Of a DNA stretch of 24,577 bases, positions 15,774 to 23,222 are shown piece by piece (the first letter of the stretch is position 1; every line of letters begins with the position of its first letter). This DNA is from CAYYHA01 sp964471535 (lineage in GTDB: Bacteria; Myxococcota; Myxococcia; SLRQ01). The notes beneath the pieces were generated by a model, which did no database searches, was not told the origin of the DNA, and worked only from the letters and a program-made list of their open reading frames with translations. The position numbers and the translations under genes were made by a program. Location of the stretch: the NCBI GenBank assembly GCA_964471535.1, contig CAYYHA010000042.1:1-24577 (forward strand), read 5' to 3'.

Positions 15774-17056
15774 GCGCACTCTTCGTCGACGGCATCGGGC
15801 AGCTCGTCACCTCCGCCGGCGACCGTGCGCGCGGCGCCGAGGCGGCGCTGGGCATCGTCGCCGACGCCTGCGTCCTCTGCGAGGGGGACACGGTGGTCTA
15901 CGCCGGCCCCCGCGGCGGGCTCGACCCCGAGCGCATCCCCACCGACGCGGTGCGCCTCGATGCGGGCGGGCGCCTGGTCACCCCTGGTTTCGTGGATCCC
16001 CACACCCACATCGCCTTCGCCGGGGACCGCAGCGCCGAGTTCGCCGAGCGCTGTGCGGGCGCCACCTACCTGGAGATCCTCGAGCGCGGCGGCGGCATCC
16101 TGGCCACGGTGCGCGCCACCCGTGCCGCCGACGAGGCAGAGCTCGTTCGACTGTGCCGCATGCGCCTTGCCCACCTCCTCCACCGCGGCGTAACGACGGT
16201 GGAGGTGAAGAGCGGCTACGGGCTCTCCACACCCGAGGAGCTGAAGCTGCTCCGCGCCATCCGGCGGGCGGCCGCCGAGTTCCCCGGACAGGTGGTGGCC
16301 ACGCTCCTCGGCGCCCATGCCCTGCCCCCGGAGATGCGCGAGGATCGGGCGCGCTACGTCTCCCTCGTCTGCGAGGAGATGATCCCGGCGGTCGCGGAGG
16401 CGGGCCTGGCCCGCTACGTGGACGTCTTCGTGGAGCGCGGCGCCTTCACCGGCGCAGACGCCCGCCGCATCGCCCGCGCCGGCGCGGGCCACGGCCTGCC
16501 GCTGCGCCTCCACGTCGACCAGCTCTCTGCCGGCGGCGGCGCCGAGCTGGCCGCCGACCTGGGCGCCGTCAGTGCCGACCACCTCGAGCAGGTGAGCGAG
16601 GCGGGAATCCGAGCGCTCGCCGAGGCGGGGGTCTGCGCCGGCCTCCTGCCTACTGCCACCCTCTACGCCGGCCTGGACCGATACGCCCCCGGCCGCGCCC
16701 TCGCCGACGCCGGCGTGGTGCTCACCCTGGGGACCAACTGGAACCCGGGCAGCGCCAACAGCGACAACCACGCACTGGCGCTCGGGCTCGCCTGCCTGAA
16801 GAACGGGCTGACTCCCGCCGAGGCCCTGCTCGCCGCCACCGACGGCGCCGCCCGCTCCCTCGCCCTGGCCCCCCGCACCGGCCGCCTCGCCCCCGGCGCC
16901 CGTGCCGACCTCGTCCTCCACACGGTCTCCGACTACCGCACCCTCGCCTACGAGCTGGCCATGGATCACGTGGAGACGGTGGTGGCCGGGGGACAGGTCG
17001 CCGTGCGGCGCACGCCCCCCAGCCTGCCGGGCGCCTCCACCGGGCGATCGGATTGA
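15770..17056 (+). CDS. hutI: Imidazolonepropionase, with Asn at predicted metal-ligand Asp
   Basis: 428 residues, normal for HutI, which hydrolyses imidazolonepropionate to formiminoglutamate in histidine degradation. It is an amidohydrolase-fold metalloenzyme. The HxH pair is His78/His80 (DPHTHIAFAGDR). VEVKSGYGLST is at 145-154, GAHALP at 181-186, His248 is in LRLHVDQLS, and Asp270-His271 in SADHLE. At the end of the eighth strand the family has a (S/T)D(F/C/Y)NPG motif whose Asp binds the metal. Here it reads GTNWNPGS with Asn323 (codon AAC). This may be a lineage feature or may weaken metal binding. The start is a GTG sharing GTGA with the hutU stop, so the two genes are translationally coupled. 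Confidence 0.95.
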   Translation: MSALFVDGIGQLVTSAGDRARGAEAALGIVADACVLCEGDTVVYAGPRGGLDPERIPTDAVRLDAGGRLVTPGFVDPHTHIAFAGDRSAEFAERCAGATYLEILERGGGILATVRATRAADEAELVRLCRMRLAHLLHRGVTTVEVKSGYGLSTPEELKLLRAIRRAAAEFPGQVVATLLGAHALPPEMREDRARYVSLVCEEMIPAVAEAGLARYVDVFVERGAFTGADARRIARAGAGHGLPLRLHVDQLSAGGGAELAADLGAVSADHLEQVSEAGIRALAEAGVCAGLLPTATLYAGLDRYAPGRALADAGVVLTLGTNWNPGSANSDNHALALGLACLKNGLTPAEALLAATDGAARSLALAPRTGRLAPGARADLVLHTVSDYRTLAYELAMDHVETVVAGGQVAVRRTPPSLPGASTGRSD

Positions 17057-17084
17057 GCCGGAGCGCCTCGAGCCCGCCGCCGGC

Positions 17085-17114
17085 CTGAAAGCGGGTAGGC
17101 CTTCGCGCTATCTT
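17085..17114 (+). promoter_or_regulatory. Possible leaderless promoter of the glutamine amidotransferase gene, CTGAAA - 18 bases - TATCTT - 7 bases - ATG
   Basis: TATCTT at 17109-17114 ends 7 bases before the ATG at 17122. CTGAAA at 17085-17090 is a 4-of-6 match to the -35 box at 18-base spacing. This would give the gene a promoter of its own within the run of plus-strand genes after hutI. GGGG just before the ATG is the only, weak, Shine-Dalgarno alternative. Confidence 0.42.
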
Positions 17115-17121
17115 CGGGGCG

Positions 17122-17997
17122 ATGTGCCGGGTCTTCGGCTTTCGCAGCGCCACCGAGAGCAGCGTCCACCACTCGCTGGTGCGGGCGCGCAACGCGCTGA
17201 CGGTGCAGAGCAAGCAGCACCCGGACGGCTGGGGCATCGCCTGCTACGTGGGGGACAGGCCCGAGCTCACCCGGGGGACGGGGGCGGCCTTCGTCGAGGG
17301 GAGCTTCGGCCGCACCGCCCGGATGGTGAGCAGCCACACGGTCGTCGCCCACGTGCGCAAGGCGAGCTGCGGTGCGGTGCGCCGCGCCAACTCCCACCCC
17401 TTCGTGCGGGGCCGCTGGGTCTTCGCCCACAACGGGGACGTGGCGCGCTGGGAGGCGGTGCGCGGTGCCGTGGAGGCGGAGATCGACCCCGCCCTCCTCG
17501 GCACCCTCGAGGGGGAGACCGACAGCGAGCGGTGCTTCCTCCTCTTCCTGACCCTCCTGAAGGGGCGCGGCGTCGATCTCGAAGGGGCGGATCTCCCCTT
17601 CGATATCGTGGCCTCGGCGCTGACCGACACCGTCGCTCGCCTCCGCGCCCTCGCCGACCCCGGTGCGCCGAAGCCGAGCGTCCTCACCTTCGTCGTCTCG
17701 AACGGTCCGGTGCTCGCGGCGATCCACTCGGGCAACACGCTCTGGTACTCGACCCACAAGGTGCGCTGCCGGGAGCGGGACCGCTGTCCCCTGCTCGACG
17801 CGGTCTGCGAGCGCCCGGCTCGGGCCGGCGAACCGGTGCGTCACCTCCTCGTGGCCAGCGAGCCACTGTCCACCGAGAACGTGTGGTACGCCGTCCCCGA
17901 CGGGGCGGTGGTGGGCGTGGATGGTGCCATGCGCCTTTGCACCCTCGGCGCACGCCGTGCTGCCGAACCGGCCCCCGTGGAAGGCCTTGGCATCTGA
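17122..17997 (+). CDS. Class II glutamine amidotransferase (YafJ/EgtC-like)
   Basis: 291 residues. It begins Met-Cys (MCRVFGFRS), so removal of Met exposes Cys2 as the N-terminal nucleophile of class II amidotransferases. Other family elements follow: QHPDGWGIACY (32-42), VAHVRKAS (75-82), NSHPF (90-94) and FAHNGDV (101-107, the oxyanion Asn-Gly). The C-terminal end has VASEPLSTENVWYAVPDGAV, matching the substrate-entry loop of the YafJ/EgtC group. It should hydrolyse the amide or gamma-glutamyl bond of glutamine or a related substrate; the true substrate is unknown. It follows hutI by 65 bases. Glutamate metabolism links it loosely to histidine breakdown, but I would not assign it to that pathway on position alone. 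Confidence 0.88.
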   Translation: MCRVFGFRSATESSVHHSLVRARNALTVQSKQHPDGWGIACYVGDRPELTRGTGAAFVEGSFGRTARMVSSHTVVAHVRKASCGAVRRANSHPFVRGRWVFAHNGDVARWEAVRGAVEAEIDPALLGTLEGETDSERCFLLFLTLLKGRGVDLEGADLPFDIVASALTDTVARLRALADPGAPKPSVLTFVVSNGPVLAAIHSGNTLWYSTHKVRCRERDRCPLLDAVCERPARAGEPVRHLLVASEPLSTENVWYAVPDGAVVGVDGAMRLCTLGARRAAEPAPVEGLGI

Positions 17998-18014
17998 GAC
18001 CGGGCGCCCGTGGC

Positions 18015-18043
18015 TTGGGCATCCTCGACCGCTCGACTATGGT
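18015..18043 (+). promoter_or_regulatory. Possible leaderless promoter of the DUF4442 gene, TTGGGC - 17 bases - TATGGT - 6 bases - ATG
   Basis: TTGGGC at 18015-18020 and TATGGT at 18038-18043 are exactly 17 bases apart. The -10 ends 6 bases before the ATG at 18050, with CGCCCC between, which cannot be a Shine-Dalgarno. An ATG inside the -10 box at 18039 is out of frame with the protein. Confidence 0.45.
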
Positions 18044-18049
18044 CGCCCC

Positions 18050-18556
18050 ATGGACTTCGCACCCTCGCTCCCCCGCATCGACCTCGACGGCCTCAGGCGT
18101 GCCCCGATTCGCATCGCTTGGGACACCCTCTCGCCCCTGCCCGGTGGCACCCGCCTCTTCAGCCGCCTCGTCGGAGAGATCGCGCCCTACACCGGAACAC
18201 TCGGGGCCCACGTGGTGGAACTTCGCTCCGGCTTCGCGAAGGTGGAGCTGCGCGAGCGGCGCCGGCTGCGCAACCATCTCGAGAGCGTCCACGCCATGGC
18301 ACTGGCGAACCTCGGCGAGCTGACCACGGGCCTCGCGATGATGTACGACTTTCCCGAGGACGCGCGGGGGATCGTCACCGCCTTCGAGGTGCGCTACCTG
18401 AAGAAGGCCCGCGGCCGCCTGACGGCGACCTGCGAGACCACGCCCGTGACGACGAGCGAGGAGCAGGAGAAGGTCCTCGAGGGGGTCATCCGCAATCCGA
18501 ACGGTGAGGTCGCCTGCACGGTGACGGCCACGTGGCTCATCCGGCCCAAGGCCTGA
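18050..18556 (+). CDS. DUF4442 hotdog-fold protein, thioesterase-like
   Basis: 168 residues. The segment LRERRRLRNHLESVHAMALA followed by NLGELTTGLAMMYDFPED, and FEVRYLKKARGRLTATCET, match the DUF4442 family. This family is related to PaaI-type hotdog thioesterases, and its conserved Asn-His and Glu sit at the putative active site (RNHLESVHAMALANLGE). Likely substrates are acyl-CoA or acyl-carrier thioesters, but nothing here defines them. The stop is followed by a 134-base gap with a stem-loop before the OsmC-like gene. The chosen ATG is the first in frame that precedes the conserved region and is supported by the -10-like element 6 bases upstream. Confidence 0.87.
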   Translation: MDFAPSLPRIDLDGLRRAPIRIAWDTLSPLPGGTRLFSRLVGEIAPYTGTLGAHVVELRSGFAKVELRERRRLRNHLESVHAMALANLGELTTGLAMMYDFPEDARGIVTAFEVRYLKKARGRLTATCETTPVTTSEEQEKVLEGVIRNPNGEVACTVTATWLIRPKA

Positions 18557-18589
18557 GCGCGGCGGCCCGTGGCCCGGGGACGGGGGGCG

Positions 18590-18614
18590 TCGGGCGCCCC
18601 GGCGCCACGCCCGA
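18590..18614 (+). terminator. Stem-loop after the DUF4442 gene
   Basis: TCGGGCG (18590-18596) pairs with CGCCCGA (18608-18614) around an 11-base GC-rich loop. The hairpin lies 34 bases past the stop and is followed by AAGCGC, with no real U-tract. Possible terminator before the separately expressed OsmC-like gene. Confidence 0.35.
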
Positions 18615-18690
18615 AAGCGCATGCCGCTCCACTGCCGAGCGCCCGCACCCCCCAAGGCCGCCCCGCCCCAACCCGCCTGGAGGAAACGCC

Positions 18691-19080
18691 ATGAAGATCA
18701 CCCTGAACGCGCCCGAGGATCTCACCCTCTCCGAGTTCGACTCGGACGCCTTCGAGGTCGTGGCCACCTCGGATCTCCACTTCTCGGCCCTCGAGATCTT
18801 CGCGACCGGCTTCGGCCTGTGTACCGCGAGCGTCCTCATCAGCTACGGTGAGCAGATCGGGGTGCCCACCGACCGCCTCACCGTGCGCGTGCGCTGGAGC
18901 TACGCGGAAGATCCCCACCGCATCGGACGCTTCGACCTGGAGATCCGCTGGCCCGGCCTCCCCGCCTCGCGCCTGAAGGCGGCGGAGCGGGCGGCGGGCC
19001 TGTGCACGGTCCACGCGACCTTCCGTCACCCGCCCGAGCTGTCCACCCGGGTGTACGCCGAGCCGGCGGCCTCGTCCTGA
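18691..19080 (+). CDS. OsmC-family protein (peroxide/thiol stress)
   Basis: 129 residues, the size of short OsmC/YhfA-like proteins, which reduce organic peroxides or handle reactive thiols through two cysteines. The first Cys is in the helix start FATGFGLCTASVLISYGEQ (Cys44). The second is in AAGLCTVHATFRHPPEL (Cys105), the usual position of the resolving Cys. The central strands RLTVRVRWSYAEDP and IGRFDLEIRWPG fit the family. A good Shine-Dalgarno (GGAGG) lies 7-8 bases before the ATG. The last 55 bases are also coding on the other strand, as the 3' end of tsaE, so the two stop codons face past each other. Confidence 0.88.
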   Translation: MKITLNAPEDLTLSEFDSDAFEVVATSDLHFSALEIFATGFGLCTASVLISYGEQIGVPTDRLTVRVRWSYAEDPHRIGRFDLEIRWPGLPASRLKAAERAAGLCTVHATFRHPPELSTRVYAEPAASS

Positions 19081-19538
19081 AGGAGCGCCGCCAGGCGGGC
19101 CCAGAGCCCCGCGTCCTCCGTCGAGAGGCACAGGCGGCGCCGGCTCGCCCCCGCGTCGGCGAGCTCCACCGTCAGGGTGCGCCGGCCGGCGAGACCCGGT
19201 GCGCGCTCGGCCCACTCCACGAGCACCACCGCCTCGTCGAGGAGGTCGAAGAGACCGGTGGCCTCGAGCTCCTCCTCTCCAGCGATGCGGTAGAGGTCCG
19301 CGTGGAGCACCGGCACACGCCCCCGGTAGGTGTGGACGAGGGCGAAGGTCGGCGAGCACACCGCGCCCGGGTCCACACCCAGACCCTCGGCCACCCCTTG
19401 CACCAGCCGGGTCTTCCCGCTCCCCAGGGGACCGACGAGCCGGATGAGATCCCCCGGGCGAAGGAGGGCGGCGAGCGCCCGGCCGAAGCGCCGCGTCTGC
19501 TCCTCCCCTTCGCTCCGGTGCTCGAGCGCCGCGTTCAC
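19026..19538 (-). CDS. tsaE: TsaE, tRNA threonylcarbamoyladenosine biosynthesis ATPase
   Basis: 170 residues. TsaE works with TsaB and TsaD to add threonylcarbamoyl to A37 of ANN-decoding tRNAs, in the cytoplasm. It shows the P-loop GPLGSGKT (36-43), CSPTFALVHTY (61-71), LHADLYRI (78-85) and VLVEWAER (105-112), all family hallmarks. It starts with a GTG that shares GTGA with the nnr stop (4-base overlap), so it is the last gene of the pdxJ-nnr-tsaE unit. The C-terminal 18 codons and stop overlap the convergent OsmC-like gene by 55 bases. The tail after about residue 150 (QDEAAGSAYTRVDSSGG) is not conserved in the family as I know it, and probably exists because no earlier stop arose in the overlap. 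Confidence 0.94.
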   Translation of the reverse strand: MNAALEHRSEGEEQTRRFGRALAALLRPGDLIRLVGPLGSGKTRLVQGVAEGLGVDPGAVCSPTFALVHTYRGRVPVLHADLYRIAGEEELEATGLFDLLDEAVVLVEWAERAPGLAGRRTLTVELADAGASRRRLCLSTEDAGLWARLAALLQDEAAGSAYTRVDSSGG

Positions 19539-21082
19539 GGCGTCGCCTCCCAGCTGCGCCAGACCTCGCAGAGCGCCTCGGCGATGTCCCGCGCGATGAG
19601 GCCGGCCGCGCCGGTCGCCTCCACCCGCTTGTCGCCGGCCAGCCCGTGCGCGTAGACGCCCACCCGCGCGGCGGCGCCCGGCGGAAGGCCCTGGGCGAGG
19701 AGCGCCGCGATGAGCCCTGTGAGCACGTCTCCGCTGCCCGCCGTCGCCATGCCGGCGTTGCCGGTGGGATTGATGGCCAGCGCCCCATCGGGGTCGGCGA
19801 CCACGGTGCGGGCTCCCTTCAGCACCACGTAGGCATCGTGCCGCCGGGCGAAGTCGGAGGCCACCCCCAGGCGGTCCATTTGGATCTCCTGCACCGAGCG
19901 CCCCGCGAGGCGGGCCATCTCACCGGGATGGGGTGTGAGCACCAGGTCCACCGCCGCCCCCTTGAGCAGGTCGGCCTGCCCCGCCACCGCGTTGATCCCG
20001 TCGGCGTCGAGCACGACCGGCACGTCCAGTTCCATCAGGAGCGCCGCGACGAGGCCCGCCGTCCCCTCCCCGCGGGGAATCCCCGGCCCAAAGGCGACGG
20101 CGTCCTTCCCTTCGGCTGCGGCGAGGAGCGCCTCCAGGTCGGCCTCTCCCAGGGGACCCTCGCCGGGCAGGTCCAGCCCCATGGCCTCGGGGACCCAGGC
20201 CACCCGGGAGGCGTGCGCGTCGGGGCGGGCCGCCAGGGTGACGAGGCCGGCCCCACCGCGCAGCGCACCCAGGCAGGTGAGCGCCGCTGCGCCCGGCCGA
20301 TCCTTCGACCCCGCCACCACGAGGACGTGGCCGACCGTCCCCTTGTGGGCGTCGGGTGGGCGCCGCGGGCGCAGCCCCGCCACCCCCTCCGGGGTGAGGA
20401 GTTCGCACGGTGGGCCGAGCACCTCCTCCACCTGCGGCGGAAGACCGATGTCCACCACCTCCCAGCGGCCCGCCAAGGCCGCACCCGGGTGGAGGAGGAG
20501 CCCGCGCTTCGGGTAGCCGAAGGTGACCGTGCGGTCCGCCCGCACCGCCGCGCCGAGGACCTGTCCAGTGTCGGCGGAGAGCCCGCTGGGCAGATCCACC
20601 GCCACCACCGTGACGCCGCGGCGCCCGAGCTCGTTGGCGTAGTCGATGAGGGCCCGCACCGGCCCCTCCACCGGCCGGGAGAGACCCGTCCCCAGGAGCG
20701 CATCCACCACGACGTCGCCCGCCCGAAGGTCGACGACGGGCACCGTCTCGGCCGCCACGGTCAGCTCCACCTCCATGCGGCGGAGCACCTCGAGGAAGAC
20801 CTTCGCGTCCCCGGTGACCCGCTCGGGTGGACCGGTGAGCAGGACCTCCACCTCGCAGCCGGCCGCGCGGAGGTAGCGGGCAGCCACGTAGCCGTCGCCT
20901 CCGTTGTTGCCCGGTCCGCAAAAGAGGGCGACGCGCCGCCCGTCGCCCGCACGCAGCGCCTCGAGTGCGGCGTCGGCCACCGCCCGCCCCGCCGTTTCCA
21001 TCAAGGCCACCCCGGGCACACCGAAGCGCTCGATGGCCGAGCGATCGCAAAGGCGCATCTCCTCGCCGGTGAGCACCCTCAC
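19535..21082 (-). CDS. nnr: Bifunctional NAD(P)H-hydrate epimerase / ADP-dependent NAD(P)H-hydrate dehydratase
   Basis: 515 residues, a standard YjeF/Nnr fusion that repairs hydrated NADH and NADPH. The N-terminal epimerase domain (about 1-220) has GPGNNGGDGYVAARYL (56-71), VVDALLGTGLSRPVEG (125-140) and VDLPSGLSADTG (162-173). The C-terminal ribokinase-like dehydratase domain (about 240-510) has HKGTVGHVLVVAGS (246-259), VLDADGINAV (357-366), LTPHPGEMARL (382-392) and NAGMATAGSGDVLTG (442-456), with the ADP-binding GSGD. The GTG start at 21082 overlaps the pdxJ stop (GTGA) and is preceded by a purine-rich GGGGAGGGG. A second GTG two codons later is also possible. It overlaps tsaE by 4 bases. 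In many relatives acpS lies between pdxJ and nnr; it is absent here. Confidence 0.95.
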   Translation of the reverse strand: MRVLTGEEMRLCDRSAIERFGVPGVALMETAGRAVADAALEALRAGDGRRVALFCGPGNNGGDGYVAARYLRAAGCEVEVLLTGPPERVTGDAKVFLEVLRRMEVELTVAAETVPVVDLRAGDVVVDALLGTGLSRPVEGPVRALIDYANELGRRGVTVVAVDLPSGLSADTGQVLGAAVRADRTVTFGYPKRGLLLHPGAALAGRWEVVDIGLPPQVEEVLGPPCELLTPEGVAGLRPRRPPDAHKGTVGHVLVVAGSKDRPGAAALTCLGALRGGAGLVTLAARPDAHASRVAWVPEAMGLDLPGEGPLGEADLEALLAAAEGKDAVAFGPGIPRGEGTAGLVAALLMELDVPVVLDADGINAVAGQADLLKGAAVDLVLTPHPGEMARLAGRSVQEIQMDRLGVASDFARRHDAYVVLKGARTVVADPDGALAINPTGNAGMATAGSGDVLTGLIAALLAQGLPPGAAARVGVYAHGLAGDKRVEATGAAGLIARDIAEALCEVWRSWEATP

Positions 21083-21849
21083 CGCGCGCCCCTCCCCCCG
21101 GCTGACGCCCCTACCCGAGAGCGCCCCGCGGCCATCCGCTCGCGCATGTCGCGCACCGCCCGCTCGAAGCCCACGAGCACCGCCCGCGCCACGATGCTGT
21201 GGCCGATGTTCAGCTCCACCACCTCGGGGATGGCGGCCACCGCACCCACGTTCTCGTAGGTCAGCCCATGGCCGGCGGCCACCTCGAGGCCCCGGCGGTG
21301 GGCATGCCGCGCCGCCTCCTCGAGGCGCGAGCATTCGAGGGCGAGGGCCTCGGCCCCCCCGGCTTCGCAGTAGGCGCCCGTGTGCAACTCGACGACGGTG
21401 GCCCCCACGTCGCGGGCGGCATCGATCTGCGCCGCCACCGGATCGATGAAGAGGCTCACCTCGATGCCCACCTCCTTCAGCCGCGCGGTCTGCCGCTCGA
21501 GGCTCTTGAAGTGCGCAGCCACGTCGAGGCCCCCCTCGGTGGTCAGCTCCTCCCGGCGCTCGGGCACGAAGGTCACCGTGTCGGGGCGGACCTCGAGGGC
21601 GATGGCGAGCATCTCCTCGGTCGCGGCCATCTCGAGGTTGAGCCGCGTCTGCACCGTCTCGCGGAGCAGGCGAAGATCCCGGTCCTGGATGTGCCGCCGG
21701 TCCTCCCGCAGGTGCACGGTGATCTGGTCGGCGCCCGCCAGCTCCGCGAGGGCCGCCGCCTGCACTGGGTCGGGGTAGCGGACGCGGCGCGCCTGCCGCA
21801 GCGTCGCCACGTGGTCCACGTTCACACCGAGCCGAATCGTCGTCTCCAT
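21079..21849 (-). CDS. pdxJ: Pyridoxine 5'-phosphate synthase
   Basis: 256 residues. PdxJ condenses 3-amino-2-oxopropyl phosphate with deoxyxylulose 5-phosphate to make pyridoxine 5'-phosphate, in the DXP-dependent vitamin B6 pathway. It is a TIM-barrel protein. Family blocks are LGVNVDHVATLRQAR (7-21), TVHLREDRRHIQ (44-55, with His46), LNLEMAATEEM (70-80, with Glu73), VELHTGAYCE (153-162), AAGHGLTYENV (191-201, with His194) and ELNIGHSIVARAV. These residues align with His45, Glu72 and His193 of E. coli PdxJ as I recall them. No Shine-Dalgarno precedes the ATG; TATCCG lies 6 bases upstream. It is first in a three-gene unit with nnr and tsaE. Confidence 0.96.
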   Translation of the reverse strand: METTIRLGVNVDHVATLRQARRVRYPDPVQAAALAELAGADQITVHLREDRRHIQDRDLRLLRETVQTRLNLEMAATEEMLAIALEVRPDTVTFVPERREELTTEGGLDVAAHFKSLERQTARLKEVGIEVSLFIDPVAAQIDAARDVGATVVELHTGAYCEAGGAEALALECSRLEEAARHAHRRGLEVAAGHGLTYENVGAVAAIPEVVELNIGHSIVARAVLVGFERAVRDMRERMAAGRSRVGASAGGRGAR

Positions 21850-21855
21850 GCCCGA

Positions 21856-21861
21856 CGGATA
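21856..21861 (-). promoter_or_regulatory. Possible -10 box (TATCCG) of a leaderless pdxJ transcript
   Basis: On minus, TATCCG ends 6 bases before the pdxJ ATG at 21849, with TCGGGC between. The position is the same as at other Shine-Dalgarno-less genes in the window. No convincing -35 is seen, so this rests on the recurring arrangement. Confidence 0.32.
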
Positions 21862-21935
21862 CCACTGGGCTCAGGAGGTGACGAGGCGCGCCGCCGGATC
21901 CCGTCCGAGCGAAACCGGCGGAGCGTCCCACAGGG

Positions 21936-21963
21936 GCGGGGGCCGGCCAGGACGCGGCCCCGC
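21936..21963 (-). terminator. GC-rich hairpin between the lipoprotein gene and pdxJ
   Basis: A 9-bp stem (GCGGGGCCG pairing, with one bulged G) spans 21936-21945 and 21955-21963 around a 9-base loop. It begins 7 bases after the stop codon (21972-21970) of the lipoprotein gene in the direction of transcription. No U-tract follows. It probably ends the hisS-thioredoxin-lipoprotein transcript. Confidence 0.45.
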
Positions 21964-21969
21964 GCGCGT

Positions 21970-22551
21970 CTACGGTAGCGCCCGTCGCAGCTGCATCCCC
22001 ACATCGAAGGCCGCCTGCTGCAGCTCCGCCATGCCCGCCTCGCGCTGCGCTGCCTCAGCCACGGGCTCGGCGGACTCCACGCGGAGCAAACGGGCGCGGA
22101 GCGTGGTCGGCGGTGGGCCCGAGAGCTCGACCAAGACCACGTAGTCCGCTGCCAGAATCTCCTCTGGCGAGGCGGCGCAGCCTTCCCCCTCGCAGGCAGC
22201 CATCGTCTGCTGCATCGCGCGCAGGGAGAGCAGTTCGTCGACCTCCTGGGGGGTCAGGCAGGTCACCTCCTCCTCGGCCCCCGACTCCGCCGCGCCGCCC
22301 TGCAGACCCTCACAGAGCGCGCTTGCGAGCACCGACGCCGCGGCGTCGTCGAGCCCCGTTTCCGGCCCGACGGCGAGCGGCCGTACGATCACCCGCGCCG
22401 GCTGCTTCTGCGCTGCCGCCGCCGCAACGGACCCCGTCCCCGGATGCGGTGCCTCCCCTGCCTGGGTGGGGCCGCGGGACGTCGCGCACCCCCCGGTGAG
22501 GAGCAGAGCGGCGAGGGCGAGGCCGGCGCGGCCCCTCTGCCACCGAATCAT
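21970..22551 (-). CDS. Putative lipoprotein, CsgG/TolB-like N-terminal pattern, unknown function
   Basis: 193 residues. The N-terminus MIRWQRGRAGLALAALLLTG followed by GC is a lipoprotein signal with Cys22 as the lipidated residue. The next 30 residues are an Ala/Gly/Pro linker. The rest (RVIVRPLAVGPETGLDDAAA, a middle with TCLTPQEVDELLSLRAMQQT, two cysteines in ACEGEGC, then ILAADYVVLVELSG) follows the layout of CsgG/TolB-N-like lipoproteins: a strand, a regulator-like LTPQEV helix, and an 'ADY' strand. This is a pattern-level guess. The start codon overlaps the stop of the thioredoxin-like gene (ATGA), with GGAGGG just upstream. The two exported products may act in the same envelope process, but nothing shows it. 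Confidence 0.83.
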   Translation of the reverse strand: MIRWQRGRAGLALAALLLTGGCATSRGPTQAGEAPHPGTGSVAAAAAQKQPARVIVRPLAVGPETGLDDAAASVLASALCEGLQGGAAESGAEEEVTCLTPQEVDELLSLRAMQQTMAACEGEGCAASPEEILAADYVVLVELSGPPPTTLRARLLRVESAEPVAEAAQREAGMAELQQAAFDVGMQLRRALP

Positions 22552-23222
22552 CCGCCCTCCGTGCCGGCCCCCTCGGCCGCCGCGTCGAGTCCCATCACCT
22601 TGCGGACGTCGGCTTCGAGGAAGGCCGCCGGATCCCCGTCGGCGGGATAGCCCTGGTGCATCACCGCGATCCGCCCCTCTCCGTCGGCGATGAAGAGGCT
22701 CGGCAGCGCCGTCGCGTTGCCCAGGTACCGCCGAGCGAGGAGGTTGAAGCGATCCGAGACCACCGGGAAGGTGAGGCCCCGCTCGGCGACGAAGGCCTTC
22801 AGCCCCTTGAGGGCCTCCTGCTCCTTGTCGATGGAGATGACCACCACCCGTAGCCCCGCCTGCCCGTACTTCTCGTACAGCTTCTGCAGGACGGGCAGCT
22901 CCTTCTTGCACGGCGCACACCAGGTGGCAAAGAAGGAGATCACCACGGCCTTCGTCTCGGGGTCCTTGAAGTACTCCTCGAGCACCACGCGCCGCTTGCC
23001 CACCGTCTCGGCGTTCACCGTCTTGAGGAAGAAGGGCGGCGCCTTGTCCCCCACCGAGAGCACCGGTTTCGGTGCGTCCTTCTTCTCTGCCGGGCCGCTC
23101 GGTGCCGGCGTCCCTTCGGCCCCGGCAGCGGCCGGCGCCGCCTTGGGGGGGCCCGCGACGGCTGCGGCGGGCACGAGGAGGAGGCTTGCGAGCATCCCCA
23201 GGGTCGGTCCTATGCGTCTCAC
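22548..23222 (-). CDS. TlpA/ResA-like exported thioredoxin-fold protein
   Basis: 224 residues. From a GTG at 23222 the N-terminus reads (M)RRIGPTLGMLASLLLVPAAA, ending in AVAG, a Sec signal peptide. A linker (25-55) rich in Ala, Pro and Lys follows. The thioredoxin domain has the redox motif WCAPC (101-105) within VISFFATWCAPCKKELPVLQ, VVVISIDKE (126-134) and the cis-Pro loop TALPSLFI (171-178, Pro174). It is probably a periplasmic thiol oxidoreductase or reductase for cytochrome or envelope protein thiols. The GTG start shares GTGA with the hisS stop and has GGGAG 7 bases upstream. Its own stop overlaps the next lipoprotein start. Confidence 0.92.
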   Translation of the reverse strand: MRRIGPTLGMLASLLLVPAAAVAGPPKAAPAAAGAEGTPAPSGPAEKKDAPKPVLSVGDKAPPFFLKTVNAETVGKRRVVLEEYFKDPETKAVVISFFATWCAPCKKELPVLQKLYEKYGQAGLRVVVISIDKEQEALKGLKAFVAERGLTFPVVSDRFNLLARRYLGNATALPSLFIADGEGRIAVMHQGYPADGDPAAFLEADVRKVMGLDAAAEGAGTEGG

